Positions 17,489 through 26,094 of a stretch of DNA of 64,000 nt are shown in pieces (the stretch's first letter is position 1; the number at the start of each line of letters is the position of its first letter). A program made the translations under genes and the position numbers. The notes beneath the pieces were generated by a model. The model did not search any database, was not told the DNA's origin, and saw only the letters and a program-made list of their open reading frames with translations. This DNA is from Flavobacterium sp. NG2. GTDB taxonomy: Bacteria > Bacteroidota > Bacteroidia > Flavobacteriales > Flavobacteriaceae. The DNA lies in assembly GCF_034119845.1 (NCBI RefSeq), contig NZ_CP139420.1:4090275-4154274 (forward strand), given 5' to 3'.

Positions 17489-18031
17489 TTACCAAGCAGC
17501 TGCTAAATATGGAAATGACGTTAAAAAGTCTTTATCATTTTTATTTACATTATCTTTTGTCAAACCTGGATTTGATCCACCAGTTGGTCCTCCAAAGATT
17601 AATAAAAGCTCTACATCAATTACGTCATCAGCCAAGGCTCTACCTGTTAAAACATTTGTTCCATCAAAGAAAGTTGTTTTAGCAGAAGTTGAAACATTCA
17701 ACACATCAGTTGCTAATACACTCGCAAAAGTATCTATACTATGTCCTAATGCATTACTAGTATAACCGAATGCCTGTAATTTAGCTTTGATAACAGGTGT
17801 ATAAATGGCTCCCATAGCCGAAGGAGTGGTATTATTGAAATCGTCTTTAGGTTGTCCTGATGCTACAAAAACCGTATTAATAGCTGGTCTACCCATTTGG
17901 TCTTGTTGTACATAAGTTCCTGAAAAATCAACTGCCGAAGGGGCGTTATCATTATCATCATTATTACAACTTACCGTTCCCAAAGCACATATTAGTGCTA
18001 ATGTTATTATTGTGAATTTATTTGTCTTCAT
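17489..18031 (-). CDS. DUF4331 lipoprotein, C-terminal half of the usual family protein
   Basis: This 180-residue lipoprotein has a signal ending ALGTVSC (lipobox, Cys22) followed by an Asn/Asp-rich linker NNDDNDNAP. The mature part matches only the C-terminal half of DUF4331 proteins: QMGRPAINTVFVASG (normally 'R.GNPLVNEVV'), GRALADDVIDVELLLIFGG and the end motif DFLTSFPYLAAAW. Full DUF4331 proteins are typically 400-500 aa and contain both halves in one chain. The other half is encoded 34 bases upstream. The two products presumably assemble outside the inner membrane. The function of DUF4331 is unknown. Confidence 0.78.
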   Translation of the reverse strand: MKTNKFTIITLALICALGTVSCNNDDNDNAPSAVDFSGTYVQQDQMGRPAINTVFVASGQPKDDFNNTTPSAMGAIYTPVIKAKLQAFGYTSNALGHSIDTFASVLATDVLNVSTSAKTTFFDGTNVLTGRALADDVIDVELLLIFGGPTGGSNPGLTKDNVNKNDKDFLTSFPYLAAAW

Positions 18032-18065
18032 AATTTCTTGTTTTTTTGAATTTAAAATCGCTTAG

Positions 18066-18716
18066 TTATTGTTTTTTCTTAGTTTCTACCCAGGTGTTCA
18101 ATGAGGCAGCTGTACCTAATTTAGATTTTGGCACTTCGATTACAACAGATAAAACATTGGTACCTGCGAAAGTATCTGTTCCTGTAGTTTTAAAAGCTGA
18201 AGCTGTCCCTCCGATTACTGCTTGGTATTGTCCTAAGTCAAAAAAGAAAGGATCATCTCTAGGTCCTGCAAAAAATTTCATTCCGTTTTCATTTGAAATA
18301 TTTGGTGTTTGACCGTATTTAGAAATTTGAACACTACCCGAAGCTTTGCTGAAATCAATAGTGCTTGTTTTTCCTTTTACAGATGGAGCATATGGTCCGA
18401 AGAAATACATTTTATTTCCTTTGCGAATAGCTTGAATTACTAAATCCTCAACATTGTCTCCTGTATTGTCGATGTTTACTTCGATCATTACATTCTCATT
18501 AAAACTTGCTGCAGCTGTTGCGCCCGGACTTAACAATCCTTGTGTGTTTACTGCGAATACTAAATTGTTAGTATCTTGTCCTTGGAAAGCATAGAAATCA
18601 GTGATATCAGATGCATTTCCTGTTACTGATGGCGCATCGATATGATCCGCTGCTACTAATGTTAAACCCGTAATCGCTAAAAGCGATAGGCCTAAAATAA
18701 TTTTTGTCTTTTTCAT
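18066..18716 (-). CDS. DUF4331 protein, N-terminal half of the usual family protein
   Basis: This 216-residue exported protein has signal MKKTKIILGLSLLAITGLTL with cleavage near VAA-DHIDAP. The mature N-terminus DHIDAPSVTGNASDITDFYAF corresponds to the family's SHREAP..D.TDVYAF start. LVFAVNTQGLLSPG and NVLSVVIEVPKSKLG also match, but the protein ends after LNTWVETKKKQ, where a full-length member would continue into the half found in the next gene. It is first in the minus-strand operon and divergent from an ECF sigma gene, with a -7 element at 18890. Confidence 0.8.
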   Translation of the reverse strand: MKKTKIILGLSLLAITGLTLVAADHIDAPSVTGNASDITDFYAFQGQDTNNLVFAVNTQGLLSPGATAAASFNENVMIEVNIDNTGDNVEDLVIQAIRKGNKMYFFGPYAPSVKGKTSTIDFSKASGSVQISKYGQTPNISNENGMKFFAGPRDDPFFFDLGQYQAVIGGTASAFKTTGTDTFAGTNVLSVVIEVPKSKLGTAASLNTWVETKKKQ

Positions 18717-18889
18717 TTTGTGATTATTTAAAAGGTTATAATAGGATTTACGGGAACGGATGGTTTATGGTTTTAAAAAAAGTAAAAAAAAGTGAAATTA
18801 ATTTTCAATCCACTGATTAACAGTTGATTAAAATATATTTATTTTATTACTATTTTAAAGATACGTATTTTATCATTTTGTAACTATAA

Positions 18890-18897
18890 CAAAGATA
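18890..18897 (-). promoter_or_regulatory. Candidate -7 element for the DUF4331 operon
   Basis: TATCTTTG on the minus strand, 174 bases upstream of the first DUF4331 start, would leave a long leader. The ECF factor next door may use a different promoter closer in. The gap 18717-19037 holds this, the opposing element at 19008 and a short R6 fragment, but no gene. Confidence 0.4.
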
Positions 18898-19007
18898 TGA
18901 GCCCTTATGTCTTGCTGGTGGCACGCCTAAAATATTTCTAAAACCAAAATTATTTTTACAACGTAGTATTTATATGTTAAATAAAGCCAATTGTAAATTA
19001 GTTTATA

Positions 19008-19015
19008 TAAGTTTG
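19008..19015 (+). promoter_or_regulatory. -7 promoter element of the ECF sigma gene
   Basis: TAAGTTTG fits TAnnTTTG, 22 bases before ATG 19038. Confidence 0.5.
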
Positions 19016-19037
19016 TAATAGATAAATAGACCTTATT

Positions 19038-19568
19038 ATGACCCAAGAAGAGTTATTAGTTTTGATTTATAAAAAAGATGCAAAAGCGTTCACACATCTA
19101 TATGATATGTACTCGAAAAGCTTGTTTGCTGTAATTAATGTCCTTGTCAAAAATACCGAAGAAGCCGAGGATGTGCTCCAAGAGGTATTTGTTAAGATTT
19201 GGAAAAACATTGATTCCTATAATGAGAGTAAAGGCCGTTTTTATACTTGGATTCTCAATATAGCTCGAAATTCCTCCATAGATAAGTTACGTTCTAAAAA
19301 CTTTAACAACAGTCAAAAAAACCTTTCCTCTGATAATTTCGTAAATCTATTAGATGACAGTAACAAACTGACAAACAAGGTAGACACTATAGGTATTCAT
19401 GAATTTGTCAAGAGGCTAAAGCCAAAGTGTATTCAAATCATCGATTTATTGTTCTTTAAAGGGTATACCCAACAAGAAGCTGCAGAAGAGTTGGAAATTC
19501 CGCTAGGAACAGTAAAAACACACAATAGGAATTGTATAAATGATTTAAGAACCTACTTGAAAGTATAA
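19038..19568 (+). CDS. ECF-type RNA polymerase sigma factor
   Basis: This 176-residue group IV sigma-70 factor has region 2 at about 10-80 (DMYSKSLFAVINVLVKNTEE, then DVLQEVFVKIWKNIDSY, the core-binding and -10 recognition helices) and region 4 at about 120-175 (KGYTQQEAAEELEIPLGTVK, the -35 helix-turn-helix). The two regions are joined by a short linker. It overlaps the anti-sigma gene by one base (TAATG), implying translational coupling and a 1:1 pair. It is divergent from the DUF4331/TPR/TonB operon, which is its most likely target; that link is inferred from position. Confidence 0.88.
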   Translation: MTQEELLVLIYKKDAKAFTHLYDMYSKSLFAVINVLVKNTEEAEDVLQEVFVKIWKNIDSYNESKGRFYTWILNIARNSSIDKLRSKNFNNSQKNLSSDNFVNLLDDSNKLTNKVDTIGIHEFVKRLKPKCIQIIDLLFFKGYTQQEAAEELEIPLGTVKTHNRNCINDLRTYLKV

Positions 19569-20356
19569 TGGAAAATAAAGAATATATAGCATCAGGAATC
19601 TTAGAACTTTACGTTTACGGCTTACTCAGTGAGGCCGAAAACGAAGAGATTGCCATGCGCGCCAAAAATGACCCCGAAATACAAGCTGAAATCGTTTCGA
19701 TAGAGAAATCAATCATTGCTTTATCATCGAGTTTTTCCCCTTTTAATTCAGTGGGTAATTATGAGCGAATCAAAGAAAAACTAGACTTAAACCCAAGTCC
19801 AAAAGTAATAGAACTAGAACCTAAAAGAAACATTTCACACTATTTAGGTTGGGCTGCTGCCGTTATTTTGCTAATGGGAATTGGTTTTATGTATAACCAA
19901 CTGACTGTTACAACAAACCAAGTGGTGAATGCTGAAACAGAAAAATCTAAAATTGAAAAGGAATTAAATACCTTAACCCTCGAAAACAAAGCTATTGAAT
20001 CAAGCTTAGCTATTATAAGAGACACAAATACAACAGTCGTTGCCCTAGGTGGACAGGCTGTTGCTCCAGAGTCCTACGCTAAAGTGTACTGGAATAAAGA
20101 AGCTCAAAAAGTATATATTGATGCTTCGGGTTTACCTGAACCACCAAAAGGAATGGTGTACCAAGTATGGTCACTAAAATTGAATCCACTTACACCTACG
20201 AGCATTGGACTATTGGATAATTTTAATGATAATGATAAACGATTATTCCCTATAAATGCGATTATCGATGCAGAAGCTTTCGGTATCACATTGGAACCAG
20301 CGGGAGGAAGTTTAACACCTACTATGGAACAATTGTATACTTTAGGAAAAGTATAA
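19568..20356 (+). CDS. Anti-sigma factor, RskA type
   Basis: This 262-residue single-span membrane protein should hold the upstream sigma factor inactive. The N-terminal cytoplasmic anti-sigma domain (1-80) begins with the typical SGILELYVYGLLSEAENEEI; there is no HxxxCxxC zinc motif. A transmembrane helix lies at about 95-112 (GWAAAVILLMGIGFMYNQL), then a coiled segment (about 115-155), then the extracytoplasmic RskA C-terminal domain (about 155-262) with VYWNKEAQKVYIDASGLPEP and GMVYQVWSL and the closing ITLEPAGGSLTPT. Release by proteolysis in response to an envelope signal is how the family works; the signal here is unknown. Confidence 0.85.
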   Translation: MENKEYIASGILELYVYGLLSEAENEEIAMRAKNDPEIQAEIVSIEKSIIALSSSFSPFNSVGNYERIKEKLDLNPSPKVIELEPKRNISHYLGWAAAVILLMGIGFMYNQLTVTTNQVVNAETEKSKIEKELNTLTLENKAIESSLAIIRDTNTTVVALGGQAVAPESYAKVYWNKEAQKVYIDASGLPEPPKGMVYQVWSLKLNPLTPTSIGLLDNFNDNDKRLFPINAIIDAEAFGITLEPAGGSLTPTMEQLYTLGKV

Positions 20357-20380
20357 TTTTAAATTATAAAGCTATTTTAA

Positions 20381-20413
20381 AAAGCAGTCTTTCGAAGGAG
20401 AGTCTGCTTTTTG
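20381..20413 (+). terminator. Terminator of sigma/anti-sigma operon
   Basis: AAAGCAG (20381-20387) pairs with CTGCTTT (20404-20410), followed by T-rich sequence, 25 bases after the anti-sigma stop. Confidence 0.7.
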
Positions 20414-20460
20414 TTTTCAATAAAGAGTAAATATTGATAGAAATTTGTGATTAGAAATTA

Positions 20461-20588
20461 GACACAAATTACACTAATTTACACGAAAACTTACTGATTT
20501 AATAATTTCATGAATCTGCCTTAGGCAGATAAAAATTAGTGTAATTTTATAACTCTTATAATTTGTGCTAATTAGTGCAATTCGTGTC
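20461..20588. repeat. Intergenic palindromic repeat, family R2, copy 1
   Basis: The ends are GACACAAATTACACTAATTT and its near reverse complement ..GTGCAATTCGTGTC. The centre is a perfect palindrome ATCTGCCTTAGGCAGAT (about 20514-20530). Related copies are at 43093-43218 and 46649-46778, with a half copy at 37942-38000. It occupies the gap 20357-20715 together with a terminator and a promoter. Confidence 0.75.
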
Positions 20589-20692
20589 TATCCTTTTTAT
20601 TGTTTATAATATTTTACATAAAGGAAATAAACCTCATTAATTATTAAAATGTTTCGCTTTCCTCAAATAGACAATATTAATACAAACTAGCC

Positions 20693-20700
20693 TATCTTTG
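20693..20700 (+). promoter_or_regulatory. -7 promoter element of the dus gene
   Basis: TATCTTTG, 15 bases before ATG 20716. It overlaps the alternative TTG start at 20698 and so argues for the ATG. Confidence 0.6.
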
Positions 20701-20715
20701 CATTTTAATACAAAA

Positions 20716-21675
20716 ATGAGCTATACCCTACTTTCTTCACCTTTACAAGGTTTTACAGATTACCGCTTTAGAAATGCCCAAAATAAAATCTTTGGTGGCA
20801 TTGATACTTTTTATGCTCCTTACATTCGCCTGAACGGAAAACTAGATATTAAATCTTCATACCAAAGGGATTTAGCATTAGAGAATAACAATACCTTAGA
20901 AGTGATTCCGCAAGTGATTACTAATGATGCCGAGGAATTTTTATTTGTGGCCAAATATGTTCAGGAATTAGGTTACAAGGAACTGAATTGGAATTTAGGC
21001 TGCCCTTACCCGATGGTGACCAAGTGCGGAATGGGTTCAGGACTCATCAGTAATACGGAACGAATTAATGCTGTCCTTGATAAAGTTCACTCAGAAACAG
21101 ATATTATTGTTTCGATGAAAATGCGATTGGGCTATGACACTACCGAAGAAATCCTAGATGTTTTTCCTATCTTAGAACGATACCCTATTAAAAATGTAGC
21201 TATTCATGCCCGTATTGGAAAACAACTGTATAAAGGTGGTGTTCACCTAGATGCTTTTCAAGAATGCATCAATTCAACAAAATTGAAATTGTACTATAAC
21301 GGCGATATTACCTCTGTAGCAAGTTTTAAAGCTATGCAAGAACGTTTCCCCAGCATTGATCACTGGATGATAGGGAGAGGATTAATTGCAGATCCTTTTT
21401 TACCAACTATGATTAAAAATGATACTACTCTTTATCCTGATAATAAAATAGAATTGTTTAGCACTTTTCATGACACTTTGTATGAAGGCTATAGCCAATC
21501 CTTATCAGGAGCTACTCATATTTTATTAAAGATGCACCATTTATGGGAATATTTTTCAGTTCTTTTTGCGAATCCACACAAAGTGCATAAAAAAATAAAA
21601 AAAGCAAAAAGTATCAAGAACTACGAACAAGCTGTCAAGGAAATCTTAAAGGAAGAAAGCCAAATTAGAATCTAA
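20716..21675 (+). CDS. dus: tRNA-dihydrouridine synthase
   Basis: This 319-residue FMN enzyme reduces specific uridines in tRNA to dihydrouridine using NADPH. The TIM barrel starts SSPLQGFTDYRFR (FMN loop). The active-site strand NWNLGCPYPMVTKCG holds the catalytic Cys (Cys96). IHARIGKQLYKGG, YYNGDI and MIGRGLIADPFL bind FMN phosphate and substrate. It is closest in pattern to the DusC-like branch (GFTDYRFRN.. start), but the exact tRNA position cannot be told from sequence. ATG 20716 is selected because the promoter lies over the longer alternative. Confidence 0.88.
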   Translation: MSYTLLSSPLQGFTDYRFRNAQNKIFGGIDTFYAPYIRLNGKLDIKSSYQRDLALENNNTLEVIPQVITNDAEEFLFVAKYVQELGYKELNWNLGCPYPMVTKCGMGSGLISNTERINAVLDKVHSETDIIVSMKMRLGYDTTEEILDVFPILERYPIKNVAIHARIGKQLYKGGVHLDAFQECINSTKLKLYYNGDITSVASFKAMQERFPSIDHWMIGRGLIADPFLPTMIKNDTTLYPDNKIELFSTFHDTLYEGYSQSLSGATHILLKMHHLWEYFSVLFANPHKVHKKIKKAKSIKNYEQAVKEILKEESQIRI

Positions 21676-21858
21676 AATTTACCATAATTCTAGGCTTAAA
21701 ATTGAAGATAGTTCCAGCTAAGCTAAGCCCTTTCTTTTTTAGTTTGACAATAAACAATAGATAAACAGCTCAACTACTTACAAATAACACAAAATAAAAA
21801 AATCGAATTATAACAAAATTTTAGGTAGTAAAATGAATCTACTTAGATATTTTTATAA

Positions 21859-21866
21859 TACTTTTG
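21859..21866 (+). promoter_or_regulatory. -7 promoter element
   Basis: TACTTTTG, 31 bases before the thioredoxin-lipoprotein start at 21898. Confidence 0.5.
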
Positions 21867-21897
21867 TTCGCTTAACGTAATAACTAATTTAACTGTA

Positions 21898-23055
21898 ATG
21901 AAAAAATTATTTTTTTTACTTTCTGCTTCTCTTTTATTAATGTCATGTAGCAAAGACAAGTATACAATTTCAGGAACTATTAAAGGTCTTGAAGACGGAA
22001 AAACAATTATCCTTGAGACACAAGATGAAAGTGGAATGGGATTAAAATCAATTGATACTGTAAAAGTTGAAAATGGGAAATTCGTTTTTGAAGGAAAAGC
22101 ATTAGAGCCATCTTTCCATACTTTACAAATCGAAGGAGTACAAGGAAAAGTGCCATTCATCTTAGAAAATGGTGATATAACAATTACTGTTGATAAAGAC
22201 AGTATTCAAAAATCTAAAGTTTCAGGAACATACAACAATGATGAGTATGTGAAATTTAACGAGGAAATTAAAGTAATCCAAAAGAAATTAATGGATTTCC
22301 AAACTCAAAATACTGAAAAAATGAATCTTGCTCAACAAACTAAAGATACTGCTGTAATCAATGGTTTGATGCAAGAATTTTCTAAAATTCAAGAAGAAGT
22401 TGGAAACGCTTCAAAAGCAAAATATATTGGATACGCTGAAACGCATCCTAAAGCTTTAATCAGTGCTTTAATCATCCAAGGAATGTTGAATGATCCAACT
22501 GCTGATGTTAAAAAAGCAGAATCAATCTACAATGGATTTGAAGAATCATTGAAAAACACAAAACCAGGAAAAGCGATTAAAACTAAACTTGGTGAAATCA
22601 AAAATCCAGCTGTAGGCGCTACAACTCCTCCAGCTCCAGGAGCAAGCAACTGAAGATCAGATTTCTCTGCTCCTAACCCTGATGGAAAAGTAATTTCCCT
22701 TAAAGAAAGTTTAGGAAAAGTGACCATCGTTGACTTTTGGGCTTCTTGGTGCGCACCATGCCGTCAAGAAAACCCTAATGTAGTTGCTCTTTACAATGAA
22801 TTCCACGCTAAAGGATTAAACATTATTGGTGTGTCTTTAGACAAAGACAAAGCCAAATGGAAAGAAGCCATTGCAAAGGATAAATTGAGTTGGACTCATG
22901 TTTCTAATTTGAAATTTTGGGACGAACCGATAGCAAAACAATACGGTGTAGAAGCTATTCCTGCAACTTTTATACTTGATGCTTCAGGAAAAATAGTTGC
23001 AAAAGACTTAAGAGGAGACGCTCTAAGAGCAAAAATCACTGAGCTTTTAAAATAA
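21898..23055 (+). pseudogene. TlpA/ResA-like thioredoxin lipoprotein gene interrupted by an in-frame TGA
   Basis: The gene encodes an exported thiol-disulfide oxidoreductase of the Bacteroidota type, with a lipoprotein signal (LLLMSC, Cys17), a DUF4369 beta domain (about 22-115, YTISGTIKGLEDGKTIILE), a helical part (120-235), a Pro/Ala linker (TTPPAPGAS) and a thioredoxin domain with WCAPC (Cys285/Cys288 counting through the stop) and the cis-Pro region VEAIPATFI. Codon 252 (22651-22653) is TGA. The same frame then stays open for 133 codons to the natural end. The flanking sequence ..GASN-TGA-RSDFSAPNPDGK suggests one base change from GGA (Gly). As read, the product would be the N-terminal 251 residues without the redox domain. 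Readthrough or a base-call error are alternatives. Confidence 0.8.
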
Positions 23056-23078
23056 GCTCCTTCTCAAAATAACACATA

Positions 23079-23119
23079 AAAAAAGCACAAGCTCATAATA
23101 ATGAGTCTTGTGCTTTTTT
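23079..23119 (+). terminator. Strong terminator
   Basis: AAAAAAGCACAAG + CTCAT (23079-23096) pairs with ATGAG + CTTGTGCTTTTTT (23101-23119), with a single bulged base. It follows the thioredoxin gene. Confidence 0.85.
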
Positions 23120-23262
23120 ACTTTTCAGAATATCTTATTTAACCTAAATTACGTATTGGAACATGGACAGCACAGATTTTAATAGTTTTATAACCTAAAA
23201 CCTCCGGAAACATGCCTAATCTGCGTGAAAAAAACCAATAAAATCCTAATGCGCATTTTAGT

Positions 23263-23493
23263 TTAATCATTCTCATAGCGCTCCATTTCGCGATCATAAA
23301 ATGAATTAGCCGCTTCAATTAAGCCTTCCATTTCTGCATTTAATTCGGCTTCATCTAGATCTTCGGCTTCCTCCATAAACTCTACTTCATCATCTTTTAG
23401 GTTGATGATAAATCTAGGATAATCTAAGTGAATGATAAAAATATCGTCTGGACAATCGGTATTGTCACCCAGTAAAAATTTTGGTAATTCCAT
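23263..23493 (-). CDS. Small acidic conserved protein, unknown
   Basis: The product is 76 residues and strongly acidic (VEFMEEAEDLDEAELNAEME), with a hydrophobic first half, IFIIHLDYPRFIINL, that looks like two beta strands, then a helix. There is no signal peptide or known domain. It is the third gene of a minus-strand run MATE-prohibitin-this gene, starting 60 bases after the prohibitin stop, so it is probably co-transcribed. The composition and its conserved place suggest a real protein; function unknown. Confidence 0.6.
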   Translation of the reverse strand: MELPKFLLGDNTDCPDDIFIIHLDYPRFIINLKDDEVEFMEEAEDLDEAELNAEMEGLIEAANSFYDREMERYEND

Positions 23494-23553
23494 TTTTGTT
23501 TGTTTACCCGCAAAGTTCGCAAAGTTATTTGCAAAATCTACAGAATTAATTAA

Positions 23554-24462
23554 TTATTTATCCGAAAGAATAATTGGAGCACTATTCCCTTTTCCCATAA
23601 AAATTATTTTGGTATTTGGTGATGCCGCCAATTCTTTTTGTGCTTTTATAAATTCGTATTGTAATTGTTTATCTGTTAAACCCAGAGAAATAATACGTTG
23701 GTAATCAGCAATACCCTGTGCTTCTACCCTTTTACGCTCTGCTTCTTGTTTTTCTTTCTGCAATACAAACTGCATTTTTTGAGCGTCTTGTTCTGCATTA
23801 ATCTTACTTTCGATTGTCCTTTTCACCGAAGCAGGCAAATTGATATTTCGAATAAGTAACTGCTCTAAAATCAATCCTCTCTTTTTGAAATCAGATTCAA
23901 TGTTCTTAAATATGCGTGTTTGAAATTCATTTCTTTTAGTAGAATATAAGGCAACTGCATCATAATAAACAGCATTGTCACGAATACGAGTTCTTGTTAC
24001 AGGACGCACAATTTTATCTGTATAATTAACCCCAATTTCTTTAAAAATCCTTGGCGATTCAGTTGATAACACACGGTATAAGACCGTCAAATCAATAACA
24101 ACCTCTAATCCATCATTGGACAAAACACGAATGGCATCATCACCTTGTTGCGCTCCTTCTCCATGTTCTGCAGACATGGTATAATTTTGTGTTTGAATAT
24201 CAAATATCGTCACATCTAGTAACGGATTAATAATATGTAATCCGCTTTCAAGTGTTCCCGACTGCACATTACCGAATAGCGATTTCACTCCAACTTTTCC
24301 AGCATCTACTTGCTTGAATGCGGTTGAAAAAACACCAATACACAGCAAAAACAAACCGATTATTCTAAATACTGTAGCGTATTTAGTAAGAGGACCATAA
24401 TTATTTTTTGAGGTAAAACTAATCACCAATAACACTATTCCTAGAAAAATAAATACAATCAT
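23554..24462 (-). CDS. Prohibitin/SPFH (band 7) membrane protein
   Basis: This 302-residue membrane scaffold has hydrophobic helices at 1-18 and about 32-50, then the SPFH domain (about 50-205): DAGKVGVKSLFGNVQSGTLE, then EVVIDLTVLYRVL and RTRIRDNAVYYDAVALYSTK. A charged helical stalk (about 205-265, QKEKQEAERKRVEAQGIADY) typical of flotillins/prohibitins follows, with a C-terminal IIFMGKGNSAPIIL. Members form ring-like assemblies that protect membrane proteases or organise membranes. It lies 31 bases downstream of a MATE exporter gene in the same operon. Confidence 0.87.
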   Translation of the reverse strand: MIVFIFLGIVLLVISFTSKNNYGPLTKYATVFRIIGLFLLCIGVFSTAFKQVDAGKVGVKSLFGNVQSGTLESGLHIINPLLDVTIFDIQTQNYTMSAEHGEGAQQGDDAIRVLSNDGLEVVIDLTVLYRVLSTESPRIFKEIGVNYTDKIVRPVTRTRIRDNAVYYDAVALYSTKRNEFQTRIFKNIESDFKKRGLILEQLLIRNINLPASVKRTIESKINAEQDAQKMQFVLQKEKQEAERKRVEAQGIADYQRIISLGLTDKQLQYEFIKAQKELAASPNTKIIFMGKGNSAPIILSDK

Positions 24463-24493
24463 CTTTAGTCTTTTAAATCATTAATAAATGGAA

Positions 24494-25870
24494 CTAACCA
24501 CACCTACTAATCAATTGTTTAGTCAAATGGTTAAAGCGAAGATACAAAAATAAAGCCGCTGTAGACAATCCTGCCAAAAGTCCGATCCATATTCCAATTG
24601 CTTTTAAAGAAGTATAAAGTCCTAACCAAATACAAATAGGAAATCCAACAACCCAATAGGCCACAAAAGTAATATACATAGGGATTTTCACATCTTGCAA
24701 CCCTCTCAAAGCTCCTAACATCACTACTTGAATTCCATCAGATATTTGAAAAACGGCAGCTACTAATAACAGATGAGAAGCTACTCTTACCACCTCTTGA
24801 TTTTGAATCACATCAGTAACATTTGAAGTATCAATAAACCATGTTGGTAAAACGGTATGCATCAAAACAAAGAATATTGCAAAACCCATCTCTAGTAAAA
24901 TTGCTAATAAAAAAATCGACAAGGCCACCATTCGCAACTTCTTATAATCCTTCAATCCTTTTTGGTTACCTACTCTAATAGTGGCCGCCACACTTAGTCC
25001 CATAGCAAACATAAATGTAAATGAAGCTAAACTCAACGCAATTTGGTTTGCCGCCTGATTTGCAACTCCTATACAGCCTGATAGCCAAACTGCGCCAGTA
25101 AACAAAGCCACTTCAAAAAACATTTGCATGGCCGATGGCGCCCCTAATTTTATAATAGCAATATTAACTGTTTTCTGCATTTTGCGGATAGCAAATCCTT
25201 CAAAAAAAGGATGAAACTTGGCATTACGACTCATCTTATAATGCAAATACCACAACATTGCAAAACGCGAAACCAGCGTCCCGATAGCAGCCCCCATAAA
25301 TCCTAATTTTGGAAAACCTAAAGCACCGTAGATTAGAACATAATTCAAAAATACATTAATTAGATTCCCAAAAATAGTCGCCCACATGGAGTACTTAGTT
25401 TCACTCATTCCATCTGCAAATTGCTTATACCCCTGAAAAACAATCAAAGGAACTAACGAAAAAGCAATAACATCCAGAAAAGGTTTTGCTAAACTAACGA
25501 CGTTTTCAGGCTGCCCCATTAATTCAACTACTGGTTTAAATAGCAGAATTACACCAAAAAGTACAAATCCCAAAATACTACATAAATAGAGTCCATGATG
25601 AAAGACAGTCCTTCCTTCAGCTATATCTTTTTTACCATCGGCTGCAGCTGCCATAGGTGTAATTGCTGTCGAAAAACCAATTCCCAATGACATCGCTATA
25701 AAAACAAAGCTATTTGCCAAAGAAGCAGCGGCTAATTCGGTTGGACCAATGCGCCCCACCATAATATTATCAATAATCCCCACTATAGTATGTCCTAGCA
25801 TTCCTAAAATGATGGGATAGGCTAATTTAAAATTATACGAGAATTCTTTAGTGTACGTCTGAAAATTCAA
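24494..25870 (-). CDS. MATE-family multidrug/cation efflux transporter
   Basis: This inner-membrane exporter of about 458 residues has twelve hydrophobic helices in two related halves. The first includes AYPIILGMLGHTIVGIIDNI and MVGRIGPTELAAASLANSF, the NorM/DinF-like start; the second repeats the pattern after about 240 (KLGAPSAMQMFFEVALF). The frame is open to ATG 25936, but a TACCTTTG promoter element (25896-25903, minus strand) falls inside that extension. The family start aligns with a TTG codon at 25870 (LNFQTYTKEFSYN), so TTG is proposed. It is first gene of an operon with prohibitin. Substrates are unknown. Confidence 0.85.
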   Translation of the reverse strand: MNFQTYTKEFSYNFKLAYPIILGMLGHTIVGIIDNIMVGRIGPTELAAASLANSFVFIAMSLGIGFSTAITPMAAAADGKKDIAEGRTVFHHGLYLCSILGFVLFGVILLFKPVVELMGQPENVVSLAKPFLDVIAFSLVPLIVFQGYKQFADGMSETKYSMWATIFGNLINVFLNYVLIYGALGFPKLGFMGAAIGTLVSRFAMLWYLHYKMSRNAKFHPFFEGFAIRKMQKTVNIAIIKLGAPSAMQMFFEVALFTGAVWLSGCIGVANQAANQIALSLASFTFMFAMGLSVAATIRVGNQKGLKDYKKLRMVALSIFLLAILLEMGFAIFFVLMHTVLPTWFIDTSNVTDVIQNQEVVRVASHLLLVAAVFQISDGIQVVMLGALRGLQDVKIPMYITFVAYWVVGFPICIWLGLYTSLKAIGIWIGLLAGLSTAALFLYLRFNHLTKQLISRCG

Positions 25871-25895
25871 TTTAAAAATATTTTTTTTGAGCGAG

Positions 25896-25903
25896 CAAAG
25901 GTA
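25896..25903 (-). promoter_or_regulatory. -7 promoter element of the MATE-prohibitin operon
   Basis: TACCTTTG on the minus strand, 25 bases before the proposed TTG start. It excludes the upstream ATGs at 25924 and 25936. Confidence 0.5.
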
Positions 25904-26094
25904 AGCAGATGGATTGATATTCATCTCAATTGTCAATCATATTAAACACTCAATTACCCCAACTACTTTGGCAATCTAAAAATTCTATAACAAAACCCAA
26001 AAATTCTATAACAACAAGCGTCATCGAAGGCAATACATTTGTCTTAATGCTACTTTAAGCATAAAAAAGTAATATAAATTAAAATACCTTAATC

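Noticed and set aside
22651..22653. Selenocysteine at the TGA of the thioredoxin gene
   Set aside because: The TGA is in a linker, not at the redox motif (WCAPC is intact), and no SECIS-like stem follows.
23263..23493. Acidic 76-residue frame as a possible shadow
   Set aside because: Considered as noise but kept as a gene: it is in line with the MATE-prohibitin operon, and its composition is protein-like.
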